This document shows positions 1-14,300 of a DNA stretch of 64,000 nt, in pieces (the first letter of the stretch is position 1; each line of letters begins with the position of its first letter). This stretch comes from Panonychus citri. Its lineage: Eukaryota > Arthropoda > Arachnida > Trombidiformes > Tetranychidae. The notes below the pieces were generated by a model, which was not told where the DNA came from, did no database searches, and was given only the letters and a program-made list of their open reading frames with translations. Location of the stretch: NCBI RefSeq assembly GCF_014898815.1, contig NW_026515450.1, forward strand, positions 186,001-250,000, in the 5' to 3' direction. A program made the position numbers and the translations under genes.

Positions 1-2950
1 CTGGGAATTTTTAAATTGTTGATTGAGATCTTCGCTAACTTTAATATCTTGAAACATTCGAGCTAATTTATTAACATAATCAGCCGGCATTCCAACTTCA
101 CGAAGCCATTCAACCATATTCTCTTCTTTCTCACTATCAGCTGACGAGTCAAGGATTAAACGTCGGGTTAAATGGGCTTTATGGTAACGCATGAAAACAT
201 CCTTGTTCTGTACATACTTTAAGACTAGAAGCTGTTTAAAAAAAAATGGTTTAAGAAAAATCACATTAATTGATTATAATCAGATAAATCAGCTAATCAA
301 CTAACCACTTCTTTTAATTTTGTTTCAATCTCTTCGGAGGTCAATCTACGACTTAAAGGGGTTTTACGAAGTAACATATCACAGTAATTTGCTAGCATCT
401 CAGGGCATCGCGATTCGGGAGGTAACTTTGTAATCATTACTGTACTTCTGTGGGCAGAGAGAAAAAGAGAAAGGTTAACTTTGATTGTGACAAACTTGAT
501 TTAAGTGATTGTCATACGTACATTTTAGGTTTAGATGCTAATTCAAGTTTAAAGACCGATGTATCATTAACTACTTGTTTAAAAGCCTGTGAGATGAAAC
601 AATTATATAGAAGAAGAGAGAAAAGAAAAAAAAAGCAATATAAGAAAGAGAATTCAAGGTTAGATGAGAAGAAGATGATGGTAATGGTGATGATGATGAA
701 GAAGAAGAAAATACGTAAAGGGTTTGGTGATTTTTTTGCGTGGGTAATCAAAAATAAAAGAGAAATTAAAACTCAATTGGATAAATTGTATACCTTATCA
801 CGCGCGGTTAATAGTCTTGGATCATCATTGAAAGCTTCTGCGACTAGAGTGCTAAATCTAACAAAAAGTTCCAGTAATTGTTCAACATATTTCTCTGAGT
901 CTTGGGTGATAATCTCAGCTGAAGCCATCATATCAGCTAATCCTTGTTGAACAATATGATCCTCTAAATAAGTTAACATGGGTTCAACACCACCTTCAAC
1001 TCGATCCAATAAACGAAACATTAGATTCAATTCTGTTTACAAGGAAACAAACATAAGATTTGTAAGAAAATTGATAAAATGATAAGCTCATGAGATACAA
1101 GGGAGAAAGAGACAAAGAGAAAAAGAGAGAGATACATATAGAGATAGAAAAGGAAATTTCCATTGATAAATCAAAGTCATTGAACTTGAATTTAAAGAGG
1201 AAGAAATTGACGAATTATTTTTCTATCATCGTCATTCTCTATTATTGCAAAGGTGAAATAGAAGGCAAATAGAAAAGCTGTTAGCCTTGAATATCTACTC
1301 ACTTTTTGTCTCATTATTCTGAATCATTGTTGGACATTCAGCAAGAATAACATCTTTATGATTAGTAACTAGAACCCGTACACAAGTCTCGTTCAACTAT
1401 AGAGAGAGAGAGAAAGTAGAGATGAGACAAAGATACAAAATGAAGATGAGAAAGAAAGATATAATATTATTATTTTTGTTCTGTCAAAAAAGAGATGATG
1501 AGAACAAAGAATAATTTACCGATGGAAGAGAAAGAGATTCAAGGTATTTGGCACCTCTCATTTCTTCTTCTTTTAGTTTCATATCAGCCCAGATCATATA
1601 ATTTTGTACACCATTGGCCACTAGATATTCAGCCGCCTTGGAATGGTAAAATGTTTCGGTTGCTTCAAGATAGGCTTTTTCGAAATTTTCTTTATAAATA
1701 GCTTTGTCATTTGAATTGGAGCATAGATTAACATAAGATTCCCTCACTCCGATGACCAGTTGAGAGTCAAATGCTTCCCCATTTCTTTCAGCGTGAACCA
1801 ATTTCATGGCACTATTTTGAAGTCGATGTTTAATATTGGAGAAAATACTTTCATTCCAACTGGTGTGCATAAGCTAAATAGTAATAAGAATAATAATAAT
1901 AAACAAGTAAACAAGAAAATCAGGTTAAATTGGTCGAATATTAAAAAAAGAAACAAATAGAAGAAAAAAAGCTTGAACTTACTTTTCGTACGATATTTTC
2001 TTCAATGGTTGTAGTTTTTGAATTATTACTTTTTTGATTTGACATGAGGGGAGTAAAAGGTAATGGAAGGTAATTACATTGTACAAAGAATTTACTCCAA
2101 GCAGCGACATATGCTTTAAGTAAGGCCTGGTCATCATGATGAGCTAATACCGTCTGAATATTGGGAGAATAAACGGAAAAACAAGGTTAGAATAAGAGGG
2201 TGACCAAGAAAGATAATGATGATGATGATGAAAATGAAGAACAGGAATAGCCTCAATTCGTTCCCTGAATATGTGCTTACACTTTGTGCTTGTGAGATGA
2301 ACTCTAAAATATCCTGTTGGAGAGATTCATGAAGTTTATCAGAACACTGATCCCATTGGACAACATTATGAACATTCCTGATCCAATCGTGATAGAGCAA
2401 ACATCGTCATCATTAAGGGAGAAATAGATAAGAAAAAATCCAAATAAATATTAGAATGAAAATTGTGGACAAAGAAAGACAAAGACATGATGAAACATCA
2501 TTAAACTAAACAGAAAAGAACCAGAAAAGAACCAAAAAAGGAGAGAGAGAGAGATAAAAACAAAGGAACAAGAGAAGAGATGGAAAAAGAAAAGGGTAAA
2601 AAGACACTAATTGAAATGGGTCTCTCTCTTTTCACGAAAGATCAAATTAAGATAGAATTGAATGGAACATGGAGATGAGAAAGAAGAGATTGTAACAAAA
2701 AAGAACACAAATCTTACCAAAAGAGTTCTTGCCATTCAAGCTGAGAGACATTTTGTTGATGTAAAAGCTTGAGAATAGTTTGCCTCATTGACGGCCAATG
2801 ATCCTCAAGTTGAGGTATTTTCTGTTGGAAGGTAAACTAATAAGAAACATGGAGGAAAATGAAATGAAATGAACAAAAAAGCACAATCAATTAACGAACA
2901 ATATCCTTGATATAAAGAAGACAATTAAATCAATTAATTACCTTTGTCAT
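1..2950 (-). CDS. Cul5: Cullin-5, E3 ubiquitin ligase scaffold (C-terminal part beyond the window edge)
   Basis: Cullin-5 is the scaffold of CRL5 ubiquitin ligases; its N-terminal cullin repeats bind Elongin B/C-SOCS-box adaptors and its C-terminal part binds the RING protein. Exons inferred from protein similarity and GT-AG borders: 2942-2950, 2718-2836, 2281-2377, 1983-2153, 1520-1873, 1303-1396, 794-1032, 522-586, 306-447, 1-231. All phases fit and give 507 residues of the usual ~780. Diagnostic stretches are WNESIFSNIKHRLQ and LVIGVRESYVNLCSN (cullin repeats), SEKYVEQLL, VVNDTSVFKLEL, and the start of the cullin homology domain (YVQNKDVFMRYHKAHLTRRL, NMVEWLREVGMPADYVNKL). The first coding exon holds only Met-Thr-Lys. 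The neddylation site and winged-helix domain lie left of the window. It is transcribed away from pyruvate kinase. Identity as CUL5 rather than CUL2 rests on recognised family residues. Confidence 0.93.
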
Positions 2951-4417
2951 TTTATATTAAAAATTAAAAAAACAATCATAAAAACAACAAGAAGAAAAAT
3001 TTAAACATCAACACCAAGAGGAAGAAAATAATAAGACAAAAAAGAAAGAGAACAAAATCAAAGAAAGAGAAAAAAAGAGAATATAAAGCGACACCTGTCG
3101 GCGATTAAAATTCTCTTTTGGAAAAGAGAATTTTAATTTTTCTTTTTTAATTTTCTTCCATTGTGACAATTAGTTAATCGTTTAATTTGGAAGTGAAGTT
3201 TTAATTATTTTAGTTGTCTAATTTTGGTTTTAATTGTTTAATTTTGAGGAATTAATTTGTTCAGTAGAATTCGATGTTTACGATTCAGTTTGATTGTGTT
3301 TGAAATGTTTTTCTTTTCTCTTGTAATTGTTTTCATTTCATCTCTTTATTTGGATTATTGGTTAATCTAAAAACATTTTGTTTTGGTTTTCAAGGTAAGT
3401 GATGGTTGAAATTAATTCTGTTTCTATTTTTTTATTAGTTCTTTACTTTAATTGTTAACTTAATTCTGTTGTTCACTGGGTAAATTATGTAAGAGATGGA
3501 GCCACAAATTGAAATTGATTCATTTTTCCATGTGAACATGTTACTTAGCAACAGTGATTTTCGTTTCATTTTTATCAGCTTTTTTTTTCTTTTTTCTTTT
3601 CTATTTCTATAAAAAGAGTTTCCTTATTTCAGTTAATCATTTAGTAAATTAACTTTTCTGTTCATTCCAATCACACACTAGTCAACTAACGACTTGTCAT
3701 TTAAATCTACACCAATTGCAATTTTTTTGTTCTCTTCTTCAAATCAAAAAAAAAACCTCAAAGTTTAACATTTTCAATTTTTCTTGTTCAATATCACCTA
3801 CACCAATGGAAGACCAAACAACCTACAGCATTGTGAGTAATACTTTGATTTAAATTCTTCTCTATTCTACTTTAGAATTTCCTTTTTCTTCGATCTTCCA
3901 ATTTTACCTGGATCAACTTTTCGAATTGTTTTCTTCTCTTCTTTATTGTTCTCTTTTTTATCCGCTCTTGCTCCCTCCTTTTACACTGAAATAGAGCAAC
4001 TCTGATCCTCGTCTTCTGCTTTTACACTTTGACTTTTTTTCTCTCTTCTAGGCTTAGGTTTCTTTTGATTGTTACACTTTCTCTGTCTTTCTTTCTCTTT
4101 CTTCTCTGTCTTTATTCTGACTCTCTCTCTCTCACCTTCTCTTCAATTTAGTAGCTGTATTGCACTACTACTACGTCTATAAATCTACTTTTCTTATTTC
4201 ATTCTCACTTCTAATTTTGTTTATTTGTTGTAGATTCCCTTCAATTGTTTACATTCTAGTTGTCTGTTGTTAACTCATTTACATTTAATCTTTTTAAATG
4301 ATTAGCTTGATACTTACTGTCTATTAATTGTGTGATAAAAGAGACGATTCCCAATCTCAAGCCTTCGAAATAATCTTCTATTCTTGTCTTCGTCGATTCC
4401 TCATTGTAACCAAAACA
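2951..4417. other. Intergenic / divergent promoter region between Cul5 and pyruvate kinase
   Basis: About 1.5 kb, T-rich on the + strand towards pyruvate kinase. No conserved protein is encoded. A short open stretch at 3806-3832 begins ATG and ends at a GTGAGT donor-like sequence. It could be an alternative or untranslated first exon of pyruvate kinase, but no in-frame acceptor is evident because a stop precedes the PK frame near 4325. Confidence 0.5.
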
Positions 4418-6727
4418 ATGCCTCGATCTAAATCTCGAGAAAGAATGTCAAGAAAATCTATCAGCCCAGCTAAATCTAAATCTTCTTGTCAATTACAGGC
4501 TGCTGATGCTAATTCCAGTCTTGAACATTTGGCTGCGTTGGACATTGACTCGAAACCTCCACTGGTTCGACAAACTGGAATAATATGTACCATCGGTAAG
4601 GATGATAACCTTTTCAACTCCTCTTGATGTGTCCTTCATAGAATCGTAACCATTTCATCAAGGTCAATATAAGAGAGAGAGTGAAAAATAAATTTTTCTG
4701 ATTGATTAGCGTTTTGATTATTTTCTTTCATCCATACATCACATTATTTGCTCATGTAATTTATATAATTATCTCAAATTCTCAAGTTTCTCTCTCTATC
4801 GAAATAACCTTGATATAAATCTTATTGATCTGAGTAACCTTTTTATTTTCCCATATAATTTACTGGCTCATACAATTAATATCTTTCGAGTTTCTATTTT
4901 GTTTTTCTTCATCGATTATTCATTCATTTCTTTATTTCTTACTCTTACTCCTGTTAATTTTCTTATAATACATTAGGTCCTGCATCTCGAGAAGTTCCCA
5001 AGCTTATTCAGATGATGAAAGCTGGTATGAATATCGCTCGAATGAACTTCTCCCATGGAACCTATGATTACCACCAAGGAACAATTGATAATGTTCGAGA
5101 AGCGGTTAAACAATTATCAATTGAAAATAAAGTCGCTGAACATCCGGTTGGAATTGCTTTAGATACTAAAGGACCTGAGATAAGAACAACCTTATTAGCC
5201 GGTGGACCTTCAGCTGAGGTTGAATTAGTTCGTGGAGCATCAATCAGGGTGACCACTAACGATGCATTTATTGATAAGTCTACTATTGATCTTTTACATG
5301 TAGATTATAAAAATATTGTTAAAGTAGTTGTTCCCGGTAGTAAGGTTTATATCGATGATGGTCTCATCTCTTTGGTTGTAAGGGAAGTTGGTAAGTTAAT
5401 TAAATCTTAAAATTAATTAATTCATATCCTTAACTGTACATAATATTTGTCTCTTTTTTTCCTTAACTTATTTTCTTTCAATATTCTAGGATCTGATTAT
5501 TTACAATGTGAAGTTGAAAACGGTGGTCTATTAGGATCCAAGAAGGGTGTTAATTTGCCTGGGGCACTTGTTGATTTACCCGCTGTCTCTGAAAAAGACA
5601 AAGCTGATTTATTGTTTGGTGTTAAGAATAAAGTTGACATGGTATTTGCATCATTTATTCGTAATGCTGCCGGTGTACGAGAGATCAGAAAAATTTTAGG
5701 TGAAGAGGGTAAAAACATTATGATCATTTCTAAAATTGAAAATCACGAAGGTGTTAAAAAATTGATGAAATTATCGCTGAATCTGATGGTATTATGGTTG
5801 CTCGAGGTGATTTGGGTATTGAGATACCCACTGAGAAGGTTTTCCTTGCTCAGAAGATGATGATCGCTAAATGTAACATGATGGGTAAACCGGTTATCTG
5901 TGCCACCCAAATGCTAGAAAGTATGGTGAAAAAACCTCGACCCACTCGAGCTGAAAGTTCTGATGTGGCTAATGCTGTTCTAGACGGTGCTGACTGTGTC
6001 ATGCTCTCAGGTGAAACAGCCAAAGGAGAATATCCAATTCAAGCTGTTGCTGTAATGGCTGCTATTAGTTTAGAAGCTGAAGCTGCCATGTTCTCTAAGG
6101 TATTTATAAATTCGCATTGAAATTATCATTTTCTCTCTCCATCTTTCTTTATTTCTTGTCTGCTCACTCAACATTACGAGATAATCGAGGATGATTTTTC
6201 TTACTTTGATGCTTCATCACTCTTCCGAAGCATGATTTTCCTCATCTTACCAACATCTAACACTTTTTTTTCCATCTCTCATCTTTTTTTCTTTTACATT
6301 GTCTCAGCGTATTTTCATTGATTTGAGCACCAACACACCTACTCCAGCTGATTTAACAACAACAATTGCTATTGCCGCGGTTAACGCATCTCTCAAGTGT
6401 ATGGCATCAGCAATTATCGTTCTTACAACCACTGGACGAACTGCTCACCTCATCTCCAAGTATCGACCTCGTTGTCCCATTATCACGGTTTCCCGACGAC
6501 CTCAGACAACCCGTCAAGCTCATCTTTGGCGAGGACTTTTACCCATCTATTTTTCAGATGATCGTTCAGGTGATTGGCCTCAAGATGTCGATGGTCGTAT
6601 TCTGGCCGCCATTGATTTTGGTAAATCTCGTGGATTCATCCGTAAAAATGATTCTGTAATCGTTATCACTGGATGGAGAAAAGGTCCTGGATCTACCAAC
6701 ACAATGCGAATTGTTACCGTTGAATAA
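4418..6727 (+). CDS. PyK: Pyruvate kinase (one-base frame break in exon 3)
   Basis: Catalyses phosphoenolpyruvate + ADP to pyruvate + ATP, the last step of cytosolic glycolysis. Exons 4418-4595, 4977-5390, 5490-6099 and 6308-6727 have matching phases and give 540 residues, the normal length. Visible landmarks are the first barrel strand with GMNIARMNFSHG, the KGPEIRT loop, the signature around the catalytic Lys (IMIISKIENHEG), MVARGDLGIEIP, ICATQMLESM, and DVANAVLDGADCVMLSGETA. The C-terminal domain ends in MRIVTVE. The Ser/Arg/Lys-rich N-terminus (MPRSKSRERMSRK) precedes the family core; the start was chosen as the ATG just before it, since the upstream open frame looks untranslated. Exon 3 has A6 at 5756-5761 where A7 is needed to read GVKKIDEII; one added base restores frame and the phase into exon 4, so this is probably a consensus error. 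Confidence 0.95.
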
Positions 6728-7841
6728 ATCAAACAGAATCCCGACCAACAGGAATAAACAATTATTACTAATTATCCAAATATAATAGTAATTAAATCGG
6801 TTAATTGTTTAACAACAAAATCAATAGGAAGAACAAAAAAGAGAATCAATAATTAATTACATTTGCTGTGGTTTTCGAGTTTGAAAAACAAAAGGAAAAA
6901 CTCTAATTATCCCAATTATCATCTTAAAGAGTTTTAATTATTTAATTTAAAGTCCAATCTACAATTAAATATAAATCTATTTAAATAATACAATCAAAAT
7001 AATACAAATTGTAAAGATTTAAAAACTAAATCAACCCATTACATTTGTATTAAAAATCTAGTATTAATAATTGATAATTAATGTTGTAATCATGAAAATA
7101 CAATTTCACGTAAAATCGAAATCATTTTGATTAACAAGTGACTCATTTACTTATCAATCGGCTAATTATTCACAATTAGATTACAATTAGTCTTAATTGT
7201 GGCTTATAAATGTCAGAACAATTAACCTGAAACTTTTCCTTTCTCACTGATAACAATTAAATGACAGCGACTCTTAATCCTGATGAATAATTTAATTAAT
7301 ACTAAATCACTGTTGAGATTAGTGTTCGGTAAGTTAATCCAATGGAAGAGGAAATTAAATTTGATTAACATTGAGTATTAATTGTGATCATCATTAAACA
7401 TGAGCTCAGAATTAAGGTTATTCTGATTGTTAAATTGTCTACGTGATTAGCTGACAATTAACGCCTTTTACTTTTACTCAAGTGAATGGGAAAATCTTAT
7501 CAGTTAATTGTTGGCTGATTAGTGAAATAAATTGTTGACATTGTTAATTGTGTGTGTTTCAAAATTCAATTTTAATTTGATTTTTATTGTTTGTTAAGTT
7601 GACAATCAGTGAGTGATAAATTAATTTAATTGTATCGATTGCAAATTGAAAAGGATTTAGTGTTTTGATCAATTGTAATTATGGTCAATTAACTTATAAT
7701 ATCATTTAAATTGCACTGGATAATTAATTGTTGGGTGATGTCGATGATTATAAATGAGGATAATCTAGAGACTGCAATCAAATTAGTTAATTGTTGATTA
7801 AATGAGAGGGAAAAATGATATACACAATTAGAAAACACAGT

Positions 7842-7887
<46 letters not shown>

Positions 7888-8397
7888 AATTATGATTATG
7901 GTTAATAATTATAATCATTTTCTCCAAAGTTAATTGTTTAACATTACCATTAATCGCCATTAATTGTTTCATGATAATAAATTAAAAAATACAATAGATT
8001 TTGAAAATAATCAAATCAAGAGAGGAAAAAAAAATTAAATCAAATTACAACAGAATTGAAATTAATTGTTTGAGGAACAGAAAAGAAATCAAAAAATCAA
8101 GTTAATTTGTTTATCTTTGGGATTGGCAATTTAAATGAAGACTGATGAAGATGAGAGTAAACTTTTGGATGATTAGTTAATTGTTAGACAGAAATTAAAA
8201 TAAAAACCTAATCACAATAATGACAAAGATAATGTATATTAATCAAGAAACATTTTCTAAATCAAGTTAATTGTTATAATATTTATATAAATTATATCTT
8301 AAATATAATTTACTTTTTGATTAATTTGCGAGCGTGTTAATTATATATTGCAATTTATATCATTTGAATAATTCAAATCTAAATTGTTTCCTAATCA
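6728..8397. other. Convergent 3' intergenic region, A/T rich
   Basis: Lies between the stop codons of pyruvate kinase (+) and the long unknown gene (-), and must hold both 3' UTRs. It is full of the words TTAATTGT/ACAATTAA and has one GA dinucleotide run. No coding signal seen. Confidence 0.6.
7847..7885. repeat. (GA)n microsatellite
   Basis: Uninterrupted GA dinucleotide run of about 39 bases in the intergenic region. Confidence 0.95.
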
Positions 8398-11300
8398 TCA
8401 TGTGGTTTTGTTGGTGGCTGATGATTTTTTACAATTAGTTCTTGGTAATGTTTTACTAATTGGTGAAGTTAATTGTTTGACATTTGGTGGTGATTTACTC
8501 CCTTTGGCTATTGGAATCATCGATTTGAAAACATTACCACTGTTATTGGCACCTAAGGTTGTGGGTCTTTTAGCAATCGGAACCGAGGTGGGTCGCAGCG
8601 ATGAGAGCGGTGGTTTGATCGGGACTTTGGGTTTAACAAGTAAGGCTGAAGATGAGGTTGTTGTTGAAGATGATGAGGGTGCTGGTGATGAGTAATTAGA
8701 GGAGGGTGTTGGTGGTGTTGTTGATCGTGGAGGTGTTGGTGATGATTTACCTTTACCTGTGTTTGTTATTATTGGTAAATTGGGTTCAGGTGAGTTAATT
8801 GTTGATGACACTGGAGATGCTAATGATTCCCAGCGTTTTTTGATCACATTGAAATTTGAGTTTATCTTTGATTCATCTTCTCCTTTTGTTATCCTATTGT
8901 TATCATTATTGATATTTAATTGTTGGTGTTGATTGTTTAACCCTGCAAGATGATTAGTATCACCTCCTCCTTTTGATGAGATACACATTGAATCGGTTTC
9001 TTCAATTACTTGCTCTTTAATTGGTTCATATGGTTTAGATGGTGAAGGTAAACGATTTTTATGATTGATTCCAATTCCATTTCCACCTGAATTCATGGTG
9101 TTTCCTGGTGTTCCTACTCCTCCAATTATATTGGTAAAATCTTTTACTGATATTCCTTTTGATAGAAGATGACAAAGTCTATCAACTGATGGATCATCAA
9201 ATAAACCATTAACAAGACTACTGTTAATTTCATTTGGCTTGACATTTGATGACATTGATGATTTACCTGCACCACCTCCGATTCCTGTGACACCTTGACA
9301 GCATGAATTTATCCCTGTTACCGGTGAATTTTGAGTTACATGATGAACATGATGAGGATTATGTTGTTGTTGTTGTTGCTGCTGCTGTGAGTATAAGTGA
9401 TGATCATGAGGATGAAAATGATTCTGTTGATAATAATTAGGAGGTTGACAACAATTTAAATGACAAACTGGTTGTTGACTATTGCATACACAGGAAGGCA
9501 TGGTCACACTTCTTGAAATTGTATTACGATAGGTACAATTAATTGGTTCATTTGTTTCGTGATGATGAAAATTGCTTGGATGATGATAATGAGGAGGATG
9601 ATGATTGTGATGATGACCATAATCAGAGGGTGGTTCTTGCAGTGAGTGTCTCTTTCGCTCTTGGTGACAACCACAAGCTCCTTCATTAACCTCCGATGGA
9701 CCTTGATAACCATCCAAAGTCCGTACTGACCTTTTCCTTGGTCGCAATTTAACCTCACTCGATGGACTAGTCATTGTTTTAGGCTCTTTATAATTACTAC
9801 TAAATGGATTAGTATTGTTAATTGTTGTTGATTTTTCACTTGTTCGCTTATCAAAGTTTACATCTGATTCTTTTGATTTTCTTGATCCTCCATCTTGATT
9901 GATTTTTGACTCTTCTGGTTGATTAGAATCACCATTACCACCTTCAAGCCGAGCAATTAACGATTTAAACTCATTGGGAAGTAAAACTTTCAATGAATCC
10001 CAATCTTTAATATGATTAAAACTACGATTGGCAATCAAATTTTCATAATCGGTACATGATTTAGGTCGAACTCCTTTACCTCGACCAAAAGGCCTCCTAA
10101 TCCCACCGACGTTACCACCATTAGATTTAAATTCTCGAAGTGGTAATTTAAGTTTGGTTGGTGATAGATAAACAGCTGATGGTCCCTCCTCTTTGGGTGT
10201 ACATGGACATGATAAGGTTCGTAGGAAACTTAAATCTGGAAGTGAATAGTTGGGAAAACAAACGTACAAAGGTTTAGCCCGTTGAGATTCATCTTGTGGT
10301 TCGTGATTCTGACGATAATTATGATAATCTGATGAAGGTGAGAATGTTTCTTTGGCATAACAAGATGATAATGGTATTGATTTTTCTCGAACTGTACTTG
10401 TTGGATATTCTCGTACAATGAATCCCATTGAAGGATCAGTGGATTGTTCATGTTCATTATCACCTCCATTTCCACCACCAAGTTGACAGTTAATTCCTGT
10501 TTGAACTTGTTTATCTTGAATGTGAACTGGAACTTGAGTTGAAGCGGTTCTCATGGTGGTTACAGAAATTGAATATCTTTTTGAAGGAATTGAACTCGAA
10601 GATGATGATGGATTAAGAGGATATTGATGAGGCAATGATGAAGAAGATGATGAGGGTTTAGGTTGTTGTTGATGTTGAAATGATGGTGGATGATGAGTGA
10701 AAGCGGTTTTCCGATGCCACTCACTTGAACCTTGTCGACTGCTAAGATAACCACTTGAAACGGAACCAAATTCACGACCTGATGAGAATCGAATCTTATT
10801 CATATTAGTTGACCCATAATCTGAGCTTCGCCTTATATTACTATTAGGATTGTTTGATGTTCCACCACCGGTGGATGAAGGACCACCACCTCTAATACCA
10901 ATTCCATCTGTATCACCACCACCGCCACCACAACCTGATCCACCGGTACATTGAGTGGACATGAAACGATCAACTGATATACTCCTACGAGCACCAATTA
11001 CATTCACTCGATCGTTATTATTATTACCGTTATTTGTGTTACTTTTAAATTTATCGAAATGATAAATAGGCCAATGTCGATCAGTTAATTTACCATCTTT
11101 ACCATGATACGATTCATCGGTTCCACTGTTAACTGCTTCATCTCCTCGAGAAGTGTCCGAGGTAATGTCCTCCTCTCTTATTGGACTTGCTTGTTTTAAC
11201 CTATTAAAACCATTCTTAGGTGGTAAAAGAGTTACATGTCCTCCCACTGCATCAGTTCCGTTTCCGGTTACACCTTCTCCCATTAAACTATCTTCAAAAT

Positions 11301-14300
11301 TATTCCAATCTTCATTTACACACTGTTGACCCACATTCCTTTTATCATTAAAGGCCACCTTAAGGTTACCCTCTTTATCACCAAAATAATATTGACCATT
11401 AGGTCCACCCCCGCTCCTGGTAAAACCTTTACCTAGCCCACCGCTGCCACCACCAGAAAGTGTTGATTGTTGTCCTTGATGATGATGGTGGTGGTGGTGA
11501 TGGTTACCATGATTAAGCTCACTTGATTCAATTAGATGTCCTTCAAAAGAGGTTGAAGATGACCCCGGGCTAGATGAGGTTGGTGAAGTGCGATTTTTGA
11601 TAAAAAGTCTTATCAATGATCGTGGTGGACTGACCTCACTATTTGACGAGTTTGTTGTTGTATTTGATTTATTGAGATCATAAAGAGGAACATAACTTCC
11701 CAATGGTGGGAATAAAGGTTCACCATGGTCACCAGTAAGAATCGAAGTGACCTGAACAATATTGGGTAAACTTTGACTTTGCTTGGCAATTGTCCTAAAA
11801 GGATAACGTCTCAATCTAATTAACTCCCGTCGACTGATAGGGCCACGCCTTTTGACCATATTCCAAGTTGTATATTCCGATTTAACTAGATCATTATCAT
11901 CATTATCATGACGATGATAATCATCTTCAAGGTCATAATCATCATCATCTCCATCATCGGTGTTGTTATTGACACTAATAAAATTAACACCATTCATCCG
12001 CCGACGTCTTTGTTGATGATTACACTTATTTGTATTTGAATTATTATAATGATGATGACGATTATGATGATGATGATGATGATTAAAATGAGTCACTGTG
12101 TCACTTTCTTCTGAGTTATTCTTTATATCATCAGCAGAATCTGAGAAAGTTGTCACAGAGGAAACACTTTCCTCAAAGGCGATAGTATATTTCGTTTTAT
12201 CTTGTTCTCGGCATCGAAGAATCATTTCATTAGTATTATTATCATTTTCTGATGATGAAAAATCAAGCGAATCAGCTGATACACCGGACACATCTAAATG
12301 AGATCGTTCATAAAGACCAGGAAATCGTTCACTTCTCATTGTAAGTGTACCATCACCTCCACCACACCCGCCTGAAGATAAAGTTTTAACTGAAGATTCA
12401 TCAACAATCAACGAAGAATCAAAAATAGAACTTGAACCATTTAGATCAATTCCACGACTGTTAAACCTTTTAGAACTGAAATTAAGATAAACATGAGAAA
12501 CAAGAAAAAGAAAAAGAAAATGAAAGTCACGAAAAGAAATTGATTATTGATGAGGAAGAAAAACAGAAGACGTAGATAAACAGAATGAGAGAGAAGGAGG
12601 AAAATCAAGCTAATGGTTAACGTAAAACATAAACAGCAATGAGCAAGTTCAGAGGAAGATGATGAGAGGGAGAGAGTAAAAAGTAAGATGATGATGGAGA
12701 TGAAGACAGTGGAAAAAAATCGCTAACAAGAGATAAAAATGGAAATTGGAGTGAACCAGAGGATAGATTCTGGCTCATGAATCGATTATATGATTTACCT
12801 TAGGTAATGACTGTCGGAGTGAATTTCATCCAATAGAGAGCCGGTGACTGATGCAAATTCCTCTCCACCATCTTCGGTGACTGTACCATCACCGCCACCA
12901 CCATCATCGGCACTACATGAGGAATCAAGTTCAGGTAACGTTGAATAGATGTGATTTATATCTTCACTTGTAAAAGTTTCCATGTCAATCTCAGCTAAAG
13001 TAGCATCAATGTTACGTGATAAGACATGGTAACGATTCTGATGATAATGATTCCCACCGGTGGTACGATTGATTGATTCAGTATTTGTTGACGATTCACT
13101 AATTATTGGCATGTTTTCAATAAGATGAGTTTTTTCACTGAAAGAAAAGGAAAGAAAAACATTTTCAACATACAATTAATTTTAATTTGATTCCATTTTC
13201 ATGAGAAATTAAGTGAAATTTTCTGTTCTCTTCAACAATTAACCACGACAAAAATTAAATCAGTTCAATGATGAAATCGGCAAATGATAAGATAGAGAGA
13301 GAGAGAAAAAAACGAAAATAAAATAAAATTCTCAATCAAATTGTAATCAAAGTGATAAAAATTTTCTAGATACAAAAATAACCTTTATTGTGAGTGTGTT
13401 AATCAAAGTGATTAGATTGGCATTTAATTTGATTTGGTTAGTTGATTGTTAATTACCTTTGATAGGTTTCCTCATTAAACCAATGAAGGTCAGTACTATC
13501 TTGCATAATTGAAATATCATTGGGGTTGATTGGTAAATTAGTGGGATTTTGTTGAGATCCATCATCAATTGATACAGTTAATGATTTATTAACAATTAGC
13601 TGATCATCTAAATTTGATGAGTTTAAATTAATTGGATTGGTCAATTTGAGATTATCATTACAAGGATAATCTGAAGATGATCCTGGTGTTAATAATAGAT
13701 CATCTTGGTTAGATTGATTAGTATCTGGATTAGTGTTGTTATTATTGTTATAATCAGATGATGGTTGGATAATTAATGAATCATTATCACCTGAGTGTCC
13801 ACTATTGTTATTGTTACTATTAATTGTTGTTTGACTATCGGTACTTTTTTTATTATTATCTAAACAAGTTGTTGTCGATTCATCTGAAAGATATGAAGAA
13901 AAAAAAATTTATAAGATGATGATTCTTATCGTGATGGTTAGATTAACATGATTAGTTGAATAGTATCATGAAAACTTTGATAACCTAAATTTCATATTCA
14001 AATTAAGGGTAAAAACTCAAGGTAAAAAAAGGAAATCACTCTAAAAGCTTTTGATGAATATGATGAAATATGAGTTTCCTTTTTCATCTGTATTAACATG
14101 ATGAAGATGAAGATATAGATGATGATAATGATGATAAAGAGGATGAGGATGAGGAGGATGAGGTGGAGGTGGAGGTGGATAAATTGACTCTCATCTAACC
14201 TTCACTTCAAAAATGACAAGTGAATGTCAGCTAATATCAAATGTGAATAATAATCATGCCAACAAGTTAAATTGTCAACAATTAATTTTTAACAGACTAG

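Noticed and set aside
4328..4417. Extension of pyruvate kinase upstream of the ATG at 4418
   Set aside because: The extra 30 codons begin at a non-ATG codon right after an in-frame stop and bear no resemblance to the family.
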